The translations under genes were made by a program, and so were the position numbers. From NCBI GenBank assembly GCA_023100825.1, contig CP095846.1, positions 4,402,001 to 4,466,000 on the forward strand: a stretch of DNA of 64,000 nt. Reading direction: 5' to 3'. Source of the DNA: Nocardioidaceae bacterium SCSIO 66511. GTDB lineage: Bacteria > Actinomycetota > Actinomycetes > Propionibacteriales > Nocardioidaceae. Positions 33,904 to 42,953 of the stretch are shown one piece after another. The notes beneath the pieces are model-generated. The model ran no database searches and was not told the origin of the DNA. It worked only from the letters and a program-made list of their open reading frames with translations. Each line of letters opens with the position of its first letter. The stretch's first letter is position 1.

Positions 33904-33930
33904 TACGCGCATGACACGCGTATCAGGCGC
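33896..33930. terminator. bidirectional hairpin terminator
   Basis: GCGCCTGATACGCG (33896–33909) and CGCGTATCAGGCGC (33917–33930): a perfect 14-bp stem with a 7-nt loop between convergent genes. The left arm contains the DUF4386 stop codon. Confidence 0.7.
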
Positions 33931-33938
33931 TGAGCGAA

Positions 33939-36131
33939 TCAACTACCGAATGTCTCGCCCTTTTCGGCCTTGTCCAGTAGCAACGCGGGCGGCGCGAACC
34001 GCTCGCCGTACGCCTTCTCGAACTCACGGGCCCGCTCGACGAACCCGGCGAGTCCGCCTTCGTACCCGTCGATGTACTGCAGCGCGCCACCGTAATTCGG
34101 CGGGAACCCGATGCCCATGATCGAGCCGATGTTGGCGTCGGCGACGGTACGAAGGACGCCCTCTTCCAGGCACCGCACCGTCTCGATCGCCATGATGAAC
34201 GTCATCCGCTCCTGGATGTCGGCCAGCGGCATGTCGACGTCCTCGCGGACGAAGCTGTCCCACAGACCCGGCCAGAGATACTTCTTGCCCTCGGCGGGGT
34301 ACTCGTAGAAGCCAGCACCGGCCGCCTTGCCCTTACGGTCGAAGTCGCCGACGAGCGTGTCGACGACCTTCATGGCAGGGTGATCGCCGAACGCGAAGCC
34401 CTCGGCCTCTGCTGCTGCCTTGGCCTCGGCGTTGATCTTCTGGGTCAGCGTCAGGGCGACCTCATCGATCATCGCGAGCGGCGGTGCGGGGAAGCCCTTG
34501 AGCGTCGCTGCACGCTCGATGGTGACCGGGTTGACGCCCTCGCCGAGCATCGCCGCGCCCTCCATCACGAGCGTGCCGAACACCCGCGACGTGAAGAAGC
34601 CACGCGAGTCGTTGACCACGATCGGCGTCTTCTTGATCTGCTTGGCGTAGTCGATCGCCCGGGCAATCGCCTCGTCGCCCGTACGCTCGCCCGCGATGAT
34701 CTCGACGAGTGGCATCTTGTCGACGGGCGAGAAGAAGTGGATTCCGATGAAGTCGTCGGGCCGCTTCACGCCCGTGGCGAGCTCGGTGATCGGCAGGGTC
34801 GAGGTGTTGGATCCCAGCAGGGCATCGGGTTTGACGACCGGCTCGAGGTCAGCGAAGACCTGGTGCTTCAGGTCGACGGACTCGAAGACCGCCTCCACGA
34901 CGAAATCACAGCCTTCGAGGTCTGCGTAGTCGGCGGTCGGCGTGATGCGCGCGAGGATCTCGTCGCGCTTCTCCGCGGTCATGCGACCCTTCTCGACCTG
35001 CTTGTCGAGCAGCTTCGTCGAGTACCCCTTGCCCTTCTCGGCTGCCTCGGCGCTGATGTCCTTGAGTACCACGTCGATGCCGGCCTTCGCCGATACGTAC
35101 GCGATGCCGGCGCCCATCATCCCGGCGCCGAGGATGGCCAGCTTGGTGGCCTTGCTCTGCTCGATGCCGTCGGGGCGCGAGCCGCCGGCGTTGATGGCCT
35201 GCAGGTCGAAGAAGAACGCATGCGTCATGTTCTTGAACGTCTGCTTGGTGATCAGGTCGACGAGGTAACGCGACTCGATCCGGGTTGCCGTATCGAAGTC
35301 GACCTGCGCGCCTTCGACCGCGGCGCTCATGATGTTGCGCGGCGCGGTGTACGGCGCACCCTTTGTCTGCTTGCGCAGCGTCGCCGGGAACGCCGGCAGG
35401 AACTGTGCGAGCTTCGGCGACGACGGCGTACCGCCGGGCATCTTGTAGCCGTCGCGATCCCACGGCTGGCTCGCGGCATCGGCGTCATCGGCATGTGCCT
35501 GGATCCATGCCCGCGCGGCGGGTACGAGAGCCTCCGCGTCATCGACCAGCTCGTCGACGATGCCCGCCTTCAGCGCCCGCTCCGGCTTCATCTGCGGACC
35601 CTGCAGCAGCACGTTCATCAGTGCCTCTTGCAGACCGAACATGCGGACCGTACGTGTGACCCCGCCGCCGCCGGGCAGCAGCCCGAGCGTCACCTCGGGC
35701 AGGCCGAACAGCGATCTGCCGTCGTTGACAGCGATGCGCCGATGGCAGGCGAGCGCGATCTCGAGGCCGCCGCCGAGCGCGGTGCCGTTGAGTGCCGCGA
35801 CGACCGGCTTGCCGATGGTCTCGATCGTACGAAGCTGTGCCTTGACGGTCTCGATCTCGTCGAAGACCGCTTGGGCGTTCTCGGGCTGCGCCTGGATCAT
35901 CGTGTGCAGGTCGCCGCCGGCGAAGAAGGTGCTCTTAGCGCTGGTGATCACAACGCCCTTGATGCGCTCGCGATCGGCGCTCAATTGGTCGACAGCGCGT
36001 CCCATCGAGGCGATGTAGGCCGCGTTCATGGTGTTGGCGCGCTGAGCCGGGTCGTCGAGCGTCAACGTGGCGATGCCGTCGGCGTCGAGCTCGTAGCGGA
36101 CGGCCTCGGCCGTGGTGGTGGTCTCAGTCAT
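33939..36131 (-). CDS. fadB: multifunctional fatty acid oxidation protein (enoyl-CoA hydratase / 3-hydroxyacyl-CoA dehydrogenase)
   Basis: 730 residues. N-terminal crotonase domain: FFAGGDLHTMIQ, NGTALGGGLEIALACHRRIAV (oxyanion/CoA site). The Rossmann domain starts LAILGAGMMGAGIAYVSAKAG near residue 330, followed by STLPITELA and GIHFFSPVDKMPLVEII. The C-terminal 3-hydroxyacyl-CoA dehydrogenase domain includes VVNDSRGFFTSRV. It hydrates enoyl-CoA and oxidises the hydroxyacyl-CoA with NAD; the thiolase is encoded just upstream and the two genes are 19 nt apart. ATG 36131 has AGAGGA upstream. Acts in the cytoplasm on fatty acyl-CoAs. Confidence 0.95.
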   Translation of the reverse strand: MTETTTTAEAVRYELDADGIATLTLDDPAQRANTMNAAYIASMGRAVDQLSADRERIKGVVITSAKSTFFAGGDLHTMIQAQPENAQAVFDEIETVKAQLRTIETIGKPVVAALNGTALGGGLEIALACHRRIAVNDGRSLFGLPEVTLGLLPGGGGVTRTVRMFGLQEALMNVLLQGPQMKPERALKAGIVDELVDDAEALVPAARAWIQAHADDADAASQPWDRDGYKMPGGTPSSPKLAQFLPAFPATLRKQTKGAPYTAPRNIMSAAVEGAQVDFDTATRIESRYLVDLITKQTFKNMTHAFFFDLQAINAGGSRPDGIEQSKATKLAILGAGMMGAGIAYVSAKAGIDVVLKDISAEAAEKGKGYSTKLLDKQVEKGRMTAEKRDEILARITPTADYADLEGCDFVVEAVFESVDLKHQVFADLEPVVKPDALLGSNTSTLPITELATGVKRPDDFIGIHFFSPVDKMPLVEIIAGERTGDEAIARAIDYAKQIKKTPIVVNDSRGFFTSRVFGTLVMEGAAMLGEGVNPVTIERAATLKGFPAPPLAMIDEVALTLTQKINAEAKAAAEAEGFAFGDHPAMKVVDTLVGDFDRKGKAAGAGFYEYPAEGKKYLWPGLWDSFVREDVDMPLADIQERMTFIMAIETVRCLEEGVLRTVADANIGSIMGIGFPPNYGGALQYIDGYEGGLAGFVERAREFEKAYGERFAPPALLLDKAEKGETFGS

Positions 36132-36150
36132 ATGTGAAGTCCTCTGCTCG

Positions 36151-37362
36151 TTAGAGACGCTCGATGACGGTTGCGACGCCCATGCCGCCGCCGACGCACA
36201 GCGTGGCAAGGCCGTAACGCTGGTCGCGGCGCTCGAGCTCGTCGATCAGGGTGCCGATGATCATCGCGCCGGTCGCACCGAGCGGGTGACCCATCGCGAT
36301 CGCTCCGCCGTTGACGTTGACGATGTCGTGCGGCACGGAGAGGTCCTGCATGAACCGCATGACCACAGCAGCAAACGCTTCGTTCATCTCGATCAGGTCG
36401 AGGTCGCCGACCTCGAGGCCCGCCTTCGCGAGCGCCTTACGGCTCGCGGGAGCCGGGCCGGTCAGCATGATCGTCGGCTCCGAACCGCTCACGGCGGTCG
36501 CGAGTACGCGGGCGCGCGGCGCGAGGCCGTTGCGCTTGCCGGCTTCCTCGCTGCCGATCGCCACGACGGCGGCGCCGTCGACGATGCCCGACGAGTTGCC
36601 CGCGTGGTGCACGTGGTTGATGCGCTCGACCTCGACGTACTTCTCCAGCGCGACGGCGTCGAAACCGGCGAACTCGCCCATGGCCTCGAACGACGGCTTG
36701 AGCCCGGACAGGCTCTCGACGGTCGTGCCGGGGCGTACGAACTCGTCGTGGTCGAGGATGGTCAGGCCGTTGCGGTCCTTGACCGGAATCACCGACTTGG
36801 CGAAGTAGCCGTTGGCGATCGCCTTGGCCGCACGCGCCTGTGACTCCGCGGCATAGGCGTCGACGTCAGCGCGCGACCAACCGCCGATCGTGGCGATCAG
36901 GTCGGCGCCGATACCTTGCGGCACGAAGTCGGTCTCGAACGCCGTCTCGGGGTCCATCGCCCATGCGCCGCCGTCGGATGCCATCGGCACCCGGCTCATC
37001 GATTCGACACCGCCCGCGAGGATGAGGTCCTCCCAGCCGGAACGGATGCGCTGCGAGGCCTGGTTGACGGCCTCGAGACCGGAGGCACAGAACCGATTGA
37101 GCTGCACGCCCGCGACGGTGTACGGCAGCCCGGCAGCGAGCGCCGCCGTCTTCGCGATATCGCTGCCCTGGTCGCCGATCGGGGTCACGCAGCCGAGCAC
37201 CAGGTCTTCGATCTGCTCCGGGTCGAGCCCGGGGTTGCGGGTCTGGATCTCGTGCAGCAAGCCGATCGCCAGGCTGATCGGCTTCACCTCGTGCAACGAC
37301 CCGGTCTTCTTACCGCGACCGCGTGGCGTGCGGATCGCGTCGTAGATGTAGGCCTCGGTCAT
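36151..37362 (-). CDS. fadA: acetyl-CoA C-acyltransferase (thiolase)
   Basis: 403 residues. The acyl-accepting cysteine is in [12 protein letters not shown] (about residue 90). The late motifs [18 protein letters not shown] (catalytic His) and LCVGGGMG (second Cys) are complete. It cleaves 3-ketoacyl-CoA to acetyl-CoA and a shorter acyl-CoA, completing the cycle with the FadB-type protein encoded downstream. Start [19 protein letters not shown] is typical. The 206-nt divergent gap to the MerR gene holds two inverted repeats, one of which overlaps the likely -10 region of this gene. Confidence 0.95.
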   Translation of the reverse strand: MTEAYIYDAIRTPRGRGKKTGSLHEVKPISLAIGLLHEIQTRNPGLDPEQIEDLVLGCVTPIGDQGSDIAKTAALAAGLPYTVAGVQLNRFCASGLEAVNQASQRIRSGWEDLILAGGVESMSRVPMASDGGAWAMDPETAFETDFVPQGIGADLIATIGGWSRADVDAYAAESQARAAKAIANGYFAKSVIPVKDRNGLTILDHDEFVRPGTTVESLSGLKPSFEAMGEFAGFDAVALEKYVEVERINHVHHAGNSSGIVDGAAVVAIGSEEAGKRNGLAPRARVLATAVSGSEPTIMLTGPAPASRKALAKAGLEVGDLDLIEMNEAFAAVVMRFMQDLSVPHDIVNVNGGAIAMGHPLGATGAMIIGTLIDELERRDQRYGLATLCVGGGMGVATVIERL

Positions 37363-37417
37363 GACCAGCCTTCCGTTCGGCGATGTCGTGTCCCTCGAGT
37401 GCGGGCAACCTCTAAGT

Positions 37418-37429
37418 TACTGTCCAGTA
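37418..37429. promoter_or_regulatory. palindromic operator candidate upstream of fadAB
   Basis: TACTGTCCAGTA (5-bp inverted repeat, 2-nt centre). On the minus strand it overlaps TAACTT, a possible -10 box of the thiolase promoter, so a repressor bound here would block fadAB. Confidence 0.5.
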
Positions 37430-37458
37430 GCGCGTCGCGCAAACCGGTGCCCGCCATT

Positions 37459-37477
37459 GTGACACCAGGACTGTCAC
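37459..37477. promoter_or_regulatory. second inverted repeat between fadA and merR
   Basis: GTGACA (37459–37464) and TGTCAC (37472–37477), 7-nt spacer. The half site resembles the palindrome before the racemase gene (41554–41570). A binding protein is not identified. Confidence 0.4.
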
Positions 37478-37564
37478 GGTGGCCAGAGCGCGGCGTCGGT
37501 CTGTGGCCACGATCACGCGAGCGACGGGTCGAGCGGGCTGACACAGGGACGCCGAGCAACCGGA

Positions 37565-37570
37565 TATCGT
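37565..37570 (+). promoter_or_regulatory. candidate -10 box for leaderless merR transcript
   Basis: TATCGT lies 7 nt before ATG 37578. Confidence 0.4.
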
Positions 37571-37577
37571 GCCTTGC

Positions 37578-38294
37578 ATGCCCGATTCCGCGTCGGAGAC
37601 GCTGAGCGTCGAGGAGCTCGCCGGGCGCGTCGGCATGTCGGTGCGTACGGTCCGCTTCTACGCAGGCCGCGGCCTCATCCCACCTCCGCGCCGCGAAGGT
37701 AGAAACGGCTACTACGGTCCGGTGCACATCGCCCGGCTCGAGCTCGTACGCGAGCTCCAGGCGCACGGGTTCACGCTCTCTGCCATCGAGGGCTACCTCG
37801 AACGCCTACCCGAAACGGCAACTCCACAAGACATCGCACTTCAGCGCACCCTGCTCGCGCCATGGACTCCCGATCTCCCGGAGACGCTGACCCGCGACGA
37901 GCTGGTCACGCGTACCGGGCGCGACCTGTCCGACGAAGACATCGAGGTTCTGGTCGCACTCGGCACGGTCGAGCCAACACCCGAGGAAGACGTGTTCCGG
38001 GTGGCGCCCGCGCACCTCGGGCTCGGCGTCCAGATGCTCGACATCGGCATTCCACTGGACGCCGCTGTCGCCGCACAGCGGATCTTCACCGACCACGGGC
38101 GGGCGATTGCGGAGGAGCTGACGACGGTGTTCCTCGAGATCGTGTGGCCGCACTACCGCGAAAGCGGTCAGTCGCCCGAGGCGATTCGCGAGCTGATCGA
38201 GCACTACAAACCGCTCACCGTGCAGGCACTTGTGATGAGCTATGAGGCCGCTGTGAACGAGACTCAGCGCGAGACGGTACGCCGCCGACGGTGA
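37578..38294 (+). CDS. MerR family transcriptional regulator
   Basis: 238 residues. The N-terminal winged helix is SVEELAGRVGMSVRTVRFYAGRGLIPPPRREGRNGYY, with HIARLELVRELQAHGFTLSAIEGYL as the MerR hinge helix. The C-terminal 130 residues are not a simple metal- or drug-sensing loop and have no cysteine pair; they look like an all-helical ligand domain. Divergent to fadAB, so it is a candidate regulator of beta-oxidation (inference). ATG 37578 is favoured by a TATCGT box 7 nt upstream; a GTG at 37569 is the alternative. Its last 80 nt overlap the convergent PAP2 gene. Confidence 0.85.
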   Translation: MPDSASETLSVEELAGRVGMSVRTVRFYAGRGLIPPPRREGRNGYYGPVHIARLELVRELQAHGFTLSAIEGYLERLPETATPQDIALQRTLLAPWTPDLPETLTRDELVTRTGRDLSDEDIEVLVALGTVEPTPEEDVFRVAPAHLGLGVQMLDIGIPLDAAVAAQRIFTDHGRAIAEELTTVFLEIVWPHYRESGQSPEAIRELIEHYKPLTVQALVMSYEAAVNETQRETVRRRR

Positions 38295-39111
38295 CCTGCG
38301 CACGAACGTCACGCTCACGGTGGGGTAGGCGTGGCAACGGAAGCATGGCCGGGCGGGCGAGACCGGCCACCGGCCGCCACCGGCGTACGGCATGGTCGGC
38401 GACGAGCAGCAGCGCTCCCGCAACGGCGGCGTCCAGCCAGTAGTGGTTCGCGGTGCCGACGATCACCAGCAGGGTTGCCGCCGGGTGCAGGATCCACAGC
38501 CAACGCCGCGGCGAGTCGCTCACCCTGATCACCCCGATCGCGACGACGACCGCCCACCCGAAGTGCAGGCTCGGCATCGCGGCGAACTGGTTCGCGACGC
38601 TATCGGCCTGAGGAGCCGCATGGTAAACGGACGGCCCGTACGCCGCCGCGGTGTCGATGAAGCCGAGGTTCGGAAGCATCCGCGGCGGAGCGAGCGGGAA
38701 CGCCGTGTGGATCGCCAGCGAGGCGCCGGTCATCAGGATCAGCACCGTACGTAGCTGCAGGTAGTGATGCCGAGAGCGCAGGAACAGCCACACCAAGAAC
38801 AGCCCGGTGAGCGGGAAGTGGACGTACGCGTAGAACACGTTGGCCAGGTGCACCAACAGCTCACTGGACAGCAGTACGTCCTGCACGTGCAGCTCGGTCG
38901 GCAGATGCAGGAACGACTCCGCCTTGGCGACGAGGTCGGCGTTGTCGAATGCGACGGAGTCAGGGTGCGCGATCAGCAACCGGGCGTACTTGTAGACCAG
39001 GAACAGCCCGACGACGATGATGATCTCGCCGACCACGAACCACTGCGTTGGCATGGTGCGCGTTACGCGCGGCTTCAACATGGGTCCCCCCGGCGGTGGT
39101 TCTGCGGTCAT
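38215..39111 (-). CDS. PAP2-superfamily membrane protein (inositolphosphotransferase-like)
   Basis: 298 residues, six predicted helices. Active-site blocks are FPLAPPRMLPNLGF (phosphatase motif 1 equivalent), MPSLHFGWAVVV (motif 2, catalytic histidine) and GTANHYWLDAAVAG (motif 3, His and Asp). This matches the PAP2_3 type shared with the partial gene at 1–952. Substrate is likely a lipid phosphate. The last 35 or so residues (after about 262) are arginine/serine-rich without a family counterpart and overlap the merR 3' end by 80 nt, suggesting a lost ancestral stop. ATG 39111 is chosen; upstream in-frame starts add an unconserved tail. Confidence 0.82.
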   Translation of the reverse strand: MTAEPPPGGPMLKPRVTRTMPTQWFVVGEIIIVVGLFLVYKYARLLIAHPDSVAFDNADLVAKAESFLHLPTELHVQDVLLSSELLVHLANVFYAYVHFPLTGLFLVWLFLRSRHHYLQLRTVLILMTGASLAIHTAFPLAPPRMLPNLGFIDTAAAYGPSVYHAAPQADSVANQFAAMPSLHFGWAVVVAIGVIRVSDSPRRWLWILHPAATLLVIVGTANHYWLDAAVAGALLLVADHAVRRWRPVAGLARPAMLPLPRLPHRERDVRAQVTVGGVPSRAESRSQRPHSSSQVPAR

Positions 39112-39181
39112 CTCACTCTCGCGCGATGAACCCGCCGGCGATATGGGGCTGTCTCCCCTATTGACCCTGGTCTCAACCCCC

Positions 39182-39211
39182 ACTCCTCAGGGGTTGGCGC
39201 CCCTGAGGAGT
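39182..39211. terminator. hairpin terminator
   Basis: ACTCCTCAGGGG (39182–39193) and CCCCTGAGGAGT (39200–39211): perfect 12-bp stem, 6-nt loop. It lies 17 nt past the stop of the acyl-CoA dehydrogenase on the minus strand and upstream of the PAP2 gene. Confidence 0.65.
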
Positions 39212-39227
39212 CGGTGGGAGGCGAGTA

Positions 39228-40370
39228 TCAGAGGCCCATCGTGCGACCGATGATCTCCTTCATGATCTCTGTGGTGCCGCCGTAGATCGTCTGAATGCGC
39301 GAGTCGGCGTACGCCTTCGAAATCGGGTACTCCGACATGTAGCCATAACCGCCGTGCAGCTGCAGGCACTTCGCCGCGACCTTGTTCTGCAACTCGGTGG
39401 TCCACCATTTCGCCATCGCCGCGTCACTGATGGACAGCGCGCCGGCATTCAGCTCGGTGATGCAGCGATCGACGAACACCCGCGCTATCTGCGTCTCGGT
39501 GGCGAGCTCGGCGAGTACGAAACGGGAGTTCTGGAACGACCCGACTGCCCGGCCGAAGGCCTTGCGCTCCTTCACGTACGTCAGGGTCATATCGAGCATC
39601 GCCTCGCACGCCGCTGCCGCGACGACGGCGATCGACAACCGCTCCTGCGGCAGCTTCTCCATCAGGTAGATGAAGCCTTTGCCCTCGTCGCCGAGGAGGT
39701 TCGACTTCGGTACGCGTACGTCTTCGAAGAACAGTTCCGCGGTGTCTTGAGCCTTCATCCCGAGCTTGTCGAGATTGCGACCGCGCTCGAACCCTTCCAT
39801 GCCGCGCTCGAGCACCAGCAACGAGACGCCCTGCGCGCCAGCATCCACATCGGTCTTGACCGCGACGATGACCAGGTCGGCGTTGATGCCGTTGCTGATG
39901 AAGGTCTTCTGCCCGTTCACGACGTAATGGTCGCCGTCGCTGCGAGCTGTGGTCGCAATGCTCTGCAGGTCGGATCCCGTGCCTGGCTCGGTCATCGCAA
40001 TCGCGGTGATCGTCTCGCCGGAACAGAACTTCGGCAGCCAGCGCGCTTTCTGCTCGTCGTTCGCATAGCTCAACAGGTAGCCGGAGACGAGGTCGGTCTG
40101 GAGTACGAAGCCGACCCCGCTGGCGTGCGCGCGGGTGAGCTCCTCGTCGAGTACGGCGTTGAAGCGGAAGTCGTCGACTCCGCCACCGCCGTACTCCTCA
40201 GGGACCATGAAGCCGAGAAGCCCCTGCGCACCGGCCTTCGTCCACAGCTCGCGCGGCGTGATGCCGGCCTCCTCCCACGCCGCATGGTGCGGGCTGACCT
40301 CCTTCTCGACGAACGCACGTACGGTCTCGCGGAACGCGTCGTGGTCGGGCTCGAACAGGTCTCGCTGCAT
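39228..40370 (-). CDS. acyl-CoA dehydrogenase (long-chain type)
   Basis: 380 residues. FMVPEEYGGGGVDDFRFN, AIAMTEPGTGSDLQSI, NGQKTFISNGINADLVIVAVKT and LHGGYGYMSEYPISKAYADSRIQTIYGGTTEIMKEIIGR cover the domain blocks. LPQERLSIA has the helix-G glutamate exactly as in mammalian long-chain acyl-CoA dehydrogenase. YGGT replaces the YEGT of short/medium-chain enzymes, which agrees. FAD-dependent, electrons to ETF. It lies 24 nt behind the racemase gene, so both may process methyl-branched acyl-CoAs. A hairpin terminator follows. Confidence 0.93.
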   Translation of the reverse strand: MQRDLFEPDHDAFRETVRAFVEKEVSPHHAAWEEAGITPRELWTKAGAQGLLGFMVPEEYGGGGVDDFRFNAVLDEELTRAHASGVGFVLQTDLVSGYLLSYANDEQKARWLPKFCSGETITAIAMTEPGTGSDLQSIATTARSDGDHYVVNGQKTFISNGINADLVIVAVKTDVDAGAQGVSLLVLERGMEGFERGRNLDKLGMKAQDTAELFFEDVRVPKSNLLGDEGKGFIYLMEKLPQERLSIAVVAAAACEAMLDMTLTYVKERKAFGRAVGSFQNSRFVLAELATETQIARVFVDRCITELNAGALSISDAAMAKWWTTELQNKVAAKCLQLHGGYGYMSEYPISKAYADSRIQTIYGGTTEIMKEIIGRTMGL

Positions 40371-40394
40371 GGAGGGCTCCTAGTGCGTTCGTGA

Positions 40395-41543
40395 CTACTC
40401 AGCTGCTTGTACGGCGATCCCGCGGTCGATCAGATCGTCGACGCCGTTGATTCCCCATGCCTGTAGGGCTTCTCGGGTATTCGTACCGACGGCGGCGGGT
40501 GGGGTCGACAGCTCGGCGGGCGTACGCGAGAAGCGGGGAGCCGGTGCCGGCTGAACGACGCCGTGGTGCTCCACGTACGTACCCCGTGCGGCGATGTGCG
40601 GATGGTCCGGCGCCTCGCTCAGAGGTACGACAGGCGCCACACATGCGTCGCTGTCGGCGAACAACTCGACCCACTCCGCCTGGGTACGCGAGGCGAAGGT
40701 GTCTCCCAGCACCTTGCGAAGTACCGGCCACTGCGAGGGGTCGTTGCGGTCGGGCGCATCGACGAGGCCGAGGCGCTCGACGAGCTCGGCGTAGAACTGC
40801 GGTTCGAGTGCTCCGACCGCGAGGTGCTCACCGTCAGAGGTCTCGTACACGTCATAGAACGGCGCTCCGGAGTCGAGCAGGTTGGTGCCGCGCTCGTCGC
40901 GCCACGCACCCGCACCCGACAGACCGACCAGCATGCTCATCAAGTGCGCCGTGCCGTCGACGATCGCGGCGTCGACGACCTGCCCCTCGCCGGAAACACG
41001 AGCTTCGAGCAGTGCCGCGAGCACGCCGACGACGAGGTACATGCCGCCCCCGCCGAAGTCGCCGAGCAGATTGGCCGGCACCTGCGGCGGGCCGCCGGTC
41101 CGACCGATCCCGTGCAGTGCGCCGGCTACCGCGATGTAGTCGATGTCGTGCCCGGACTGCTTCGACAGCGGGCCGTCCTGACCCCAGCCGGTCATCCGCC
41201 CGTACACGAGTGCGCGGTTGCGAGCGAGACACTCGTCGGGGCCGAACCCGAGTCGCTCCGCGACCCCAGGCCGGAATCCTTCGATCAGGACATCGGCTCG
41301 CTCGACGAGGTCGAGCACGGTTGCGACGCCGTCGGGCTGTTTCAGGTCGAGAGCAACGGACGGTCGGCCACGGGTGAGGAGGTCGTACTGCGGCGGGGTG
41401 AACGCGGTGCCGCCGCCGGGCCGGTCGACCCGGATCACATCGGCACCGAGATCGGCGAGCGTCATCGCCGCGAACGGGCCCGGCCCGAGACCGGCGAACT
41501 CTACGACTCGGACACCGTGCAGAGGACCCCGTTGCTCAGGCAT
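40395..41543 (-). CDS. mcr: alpha-methylacyl-CoA racemase-like CoA transferase family III protein
   Basis: 382 residues. SGHDIDYIAVAGALHGIGR holds the catalytic histidine (near residue 128) and PANLLGDFGGGGMYLVVG the catalytic aspartate (near 158), as in Mycobacterium tuberculosis MCR and human AMACR. GLGPGPFAAMTLADLGADVIRVDRPGGG is the N-terminal CoA site. The enzyme epimerises 2R- and 2S-methylacyl-CoA so that branched chains can enter beta-oxidation; the acyl-CoA dehydrogenase follows directly. A CaiB-type CoA transferase is the alternative, but the signature favours the racemase. The palindrome at 41554–41570 is 11 nt before the start. Confidence 0.88.
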   Translation of the reverse strand: MPEQRGPLHGVRVVEFAGLGPGPFAAMTLADLGADVIRVDRPGGGTAFTPPQYDLLTRGRPSVALDLKQPDGVATVLDLVERADVLIEGFRPGVAERLGFGPDECLARNRALVYGRMTGWGQDGPLSKQSGHDIDYIAVAGALHGIGRTGGPPQVPANLLGDFGGGGMYLVVGVLAALLEARVSGEGQVVDAAIVDGTAHLMSMLVGLSGAGAWRDERGTNLLDSGAPFYDVYETSDGEHLAVGALEPQFYAELVERLGLVDAPDRNDPSQWPVLRKVLGDTFASRTQAEWVELFADSDACVAPVVPLSEAPDHPHIAARGTYVEHHGVVQPAPAPRFSRTPAELSTPPAAVGTNTREALQAWGINGVDDLIDRGIAVQAAE

Positions 41544-41553
41544 GCGGTAATTG

Positions 41554-41570
41554 TGACAGTTCTGCTGTCA
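41554..41570. promoter_or_regulatory. inverted-repeat operator candidate at the racemase start
   Basis: TGACAG–TTCTG–CTGTCA, a 6-5-6 perfect inverted repeat between the divergent racemase and hydrolase genes. Confidence 0.5.
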
Positions 41571-41611
41571 TCGTCAAGCAACAGTACGCGACGAGATGGT
41601 GCCCAGATCGA

Positions 41612-41630
41612 TGTAACAGTGTTAGTGTCA
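41612..41630. promoter_or_regulatory. second operator candidate between racemase and hydrolase
   Basis: TGTAACAGTGTTAGTGTCA contains the perfect inverted repeat TAACAGTGTTA (41614–41624), a form common for TetR-type fatty-acid regulators. The cognate regulator is not encoded next to it. Confidence 0.45.
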
Positions 41631-41655
41631 CGTAGCCGAAGAGTTGGAGGGCACC

Positions 41656-42456
41656 ATGGTCGACCTGGATATCGCGATGAGCCGTACCGGTGAGGGCGAG
41701 CCCGTCGTACTACTGCATGGCATCGGCCATCGCCGGCAGGCGTGGGACCCGGTCGTCGACGCGCTCGCCGCCGACTACGAGGTGATCACGTTCGACCTGC
41801 CCGGGTTCGGCGAGTCACCAGGGCTGCCGCCCGAGTTGACGTACGACATGGCGACCACCATCGAGAACTTCGCGAACATCTTCGCCCAGCATGGCCTCGA
41901 CCGTCCGCATATCGTCGGCAACTCGCTCGGCGGGGCGATCGCGATCGAGTTGGGCGCGGCCGGTCTCGTCCGCTCGGTGACGGGACTCGCGCCCGGCGGG
42001 TTCTGGTCCGCGTACGACCGGCGCAAGGCGCTGCTGCTACTCGGGTCGCTGCGCGCGTCGGCGATGGTTCCGGAGGCGGTCCTGCAGCGCATCTCCCGCA
42101 GTCCACGACTTCGCGCACAGGCGATGCGACCGATATTCGCGCATCCCGAGCGGCTGACCGCCGAGGAGTTCTTGGGCGACGCGCTGGCGATGGCGAAAGC
42201 CCCCGGCTACAAACCCACCGCGAAGGCAGCGGCCAAGTACCAGTGCTTGGCGGTACCGACCGTGCCGACCACGATCGCCTGGGGTACCCGCGACCGCGTA
42301 CTACCTCCGCGCCAGGCGGAGATCGCCCGGCGGCGGCTGCCCAACGCGCGGCATGTGTCGCTGCCAGGCTGCGGACACGTACCGATGATCGACGACCCCG
42401 AGCTCGTGGCCCAAGTGATGCGCCTCGGGATCACCCAGGAGCGGGCGGCCGCCTGA
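41656..42456 (+). CDS. alpha/beta hydrolase
   Basis: 266 residues. VVLLHGIGHRRQAWDPVVDAL is the oxyanion HG motif, IVGNSLGGAIAIELG the nucleophile elbow with Ser, and SLPGCGHVPMIDDPE carries the catalytic histidine. WGTRDRVLPP provides the acid. The fold class covers esterases, haloalkane- and C–C-hydrolases, so no substrate is named. ATG 41656 has GGAGGG 5 nt upstream. Divergent from the racemase, sharing a 112-nt control region with two palindromes, which suggests joint regulation with branched acyl-CoA metabolism. Confidence 0.87.
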   Translation: MVDLDIAMSRTGEGEPVVLLHGIGHRRQAWDPVVDALAADYEVITFDLPGFGESPGLPPELTYDMATTIENFANIFAQHGLDRPHIVGNSLGGAIAIELGAAGLVRSVTGLAPGGFWSAYDRRKALLLLGSLRASAMVPEAVLQRISRSPRLRAQAMRPIFAHPERLTAEEFLGDALAMAKAPGYKPTAKAAAKYQCLAVPTVPTTIAWGTRDRVLPPRQAEIARRRLPNARHVSLPGCGHVPMIDDPELVAQVMRLGITQERAAA

Positions 42457-42466
42457 TCCCCGACCC

Positions 42467-42829
42467 TCAAACACGGTCGCGCAGCACCTCGGCGAGTACG
42501 ACCGCGCCGCTGTGCTCGACGTCCTTGGTTGCGGTGATCAGGGTGAGGGTTTCGCCCTTGATCTCCCCGAGCATCCCGTCGATCGCAGCAGTCCGCCCGT
42601 TGAGCTCGGCCCGGTAGCGGTCTGCGAACTCGTCGAACCGCGCCGGATCGTGGCCGTACCACATGCGCAGCTCCGGAGACGGGGCCACATCCTGGTGCCA
42701 GGCGTCGAGGCCGGCCTTCTCCTTGCTCACCCCGCGCGGCCACAACCGATCGACGAGGATGCGGGCGCCGTCGGAGTCGGCCGCCTCCTCGTACACGCGC
42801 TTGACCTGGATGCTCGCTACGCCTGCCAT
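42467..42829 (-). CDS. DUF488 family protein
   Basis: 120 residues. IQVKRVYEEAADSDGARILVDRLWPRGVSKEKAGLDAWHQDVAPSPELRMWYGHDPARFDEF (shown by its core RILVDRLWPRG and WHQDVAPS) is the highly conserved DUF488 signature; ends GETLTLITATKDVEHSGAVVLAEVL. No biochemical function is established for the family. The stop is 11 nt from the convergent hydrolase stop. ATG 42829 starts at the conserved beta strand; upstream in-frame codons are unlike the family. Confidence 0.85.
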   Translation of the reverse strand: MAGVASIQVKRVYEEAADSDGARILVDRLWPRGVSKEKAGLDAWHQDVAPSPELRMWYGHDPARFDEFADRYRAELNGRTAAIDGMLGEIKGETLTLITATKDVEHSGAVVLAEVLRDRV

Positions 42830-42953
42830 CTCTCGACCGTACGCCCACCGTCGCCCGCTCGCCCCATGAATCGGGTCTGCACACATGGGTGCGTATGGCG
42901 CGCCTCACCGTGCACGACGGACGATTGCACGGTCGGCCGACGTTCGAACCAAT

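Noticed and set aside
34380-36137. 585-codon open frame antisense to the FadB-type gene
   Set aside because: Typical high-GC shadow frame; the FadB domains on the other strand are intact.
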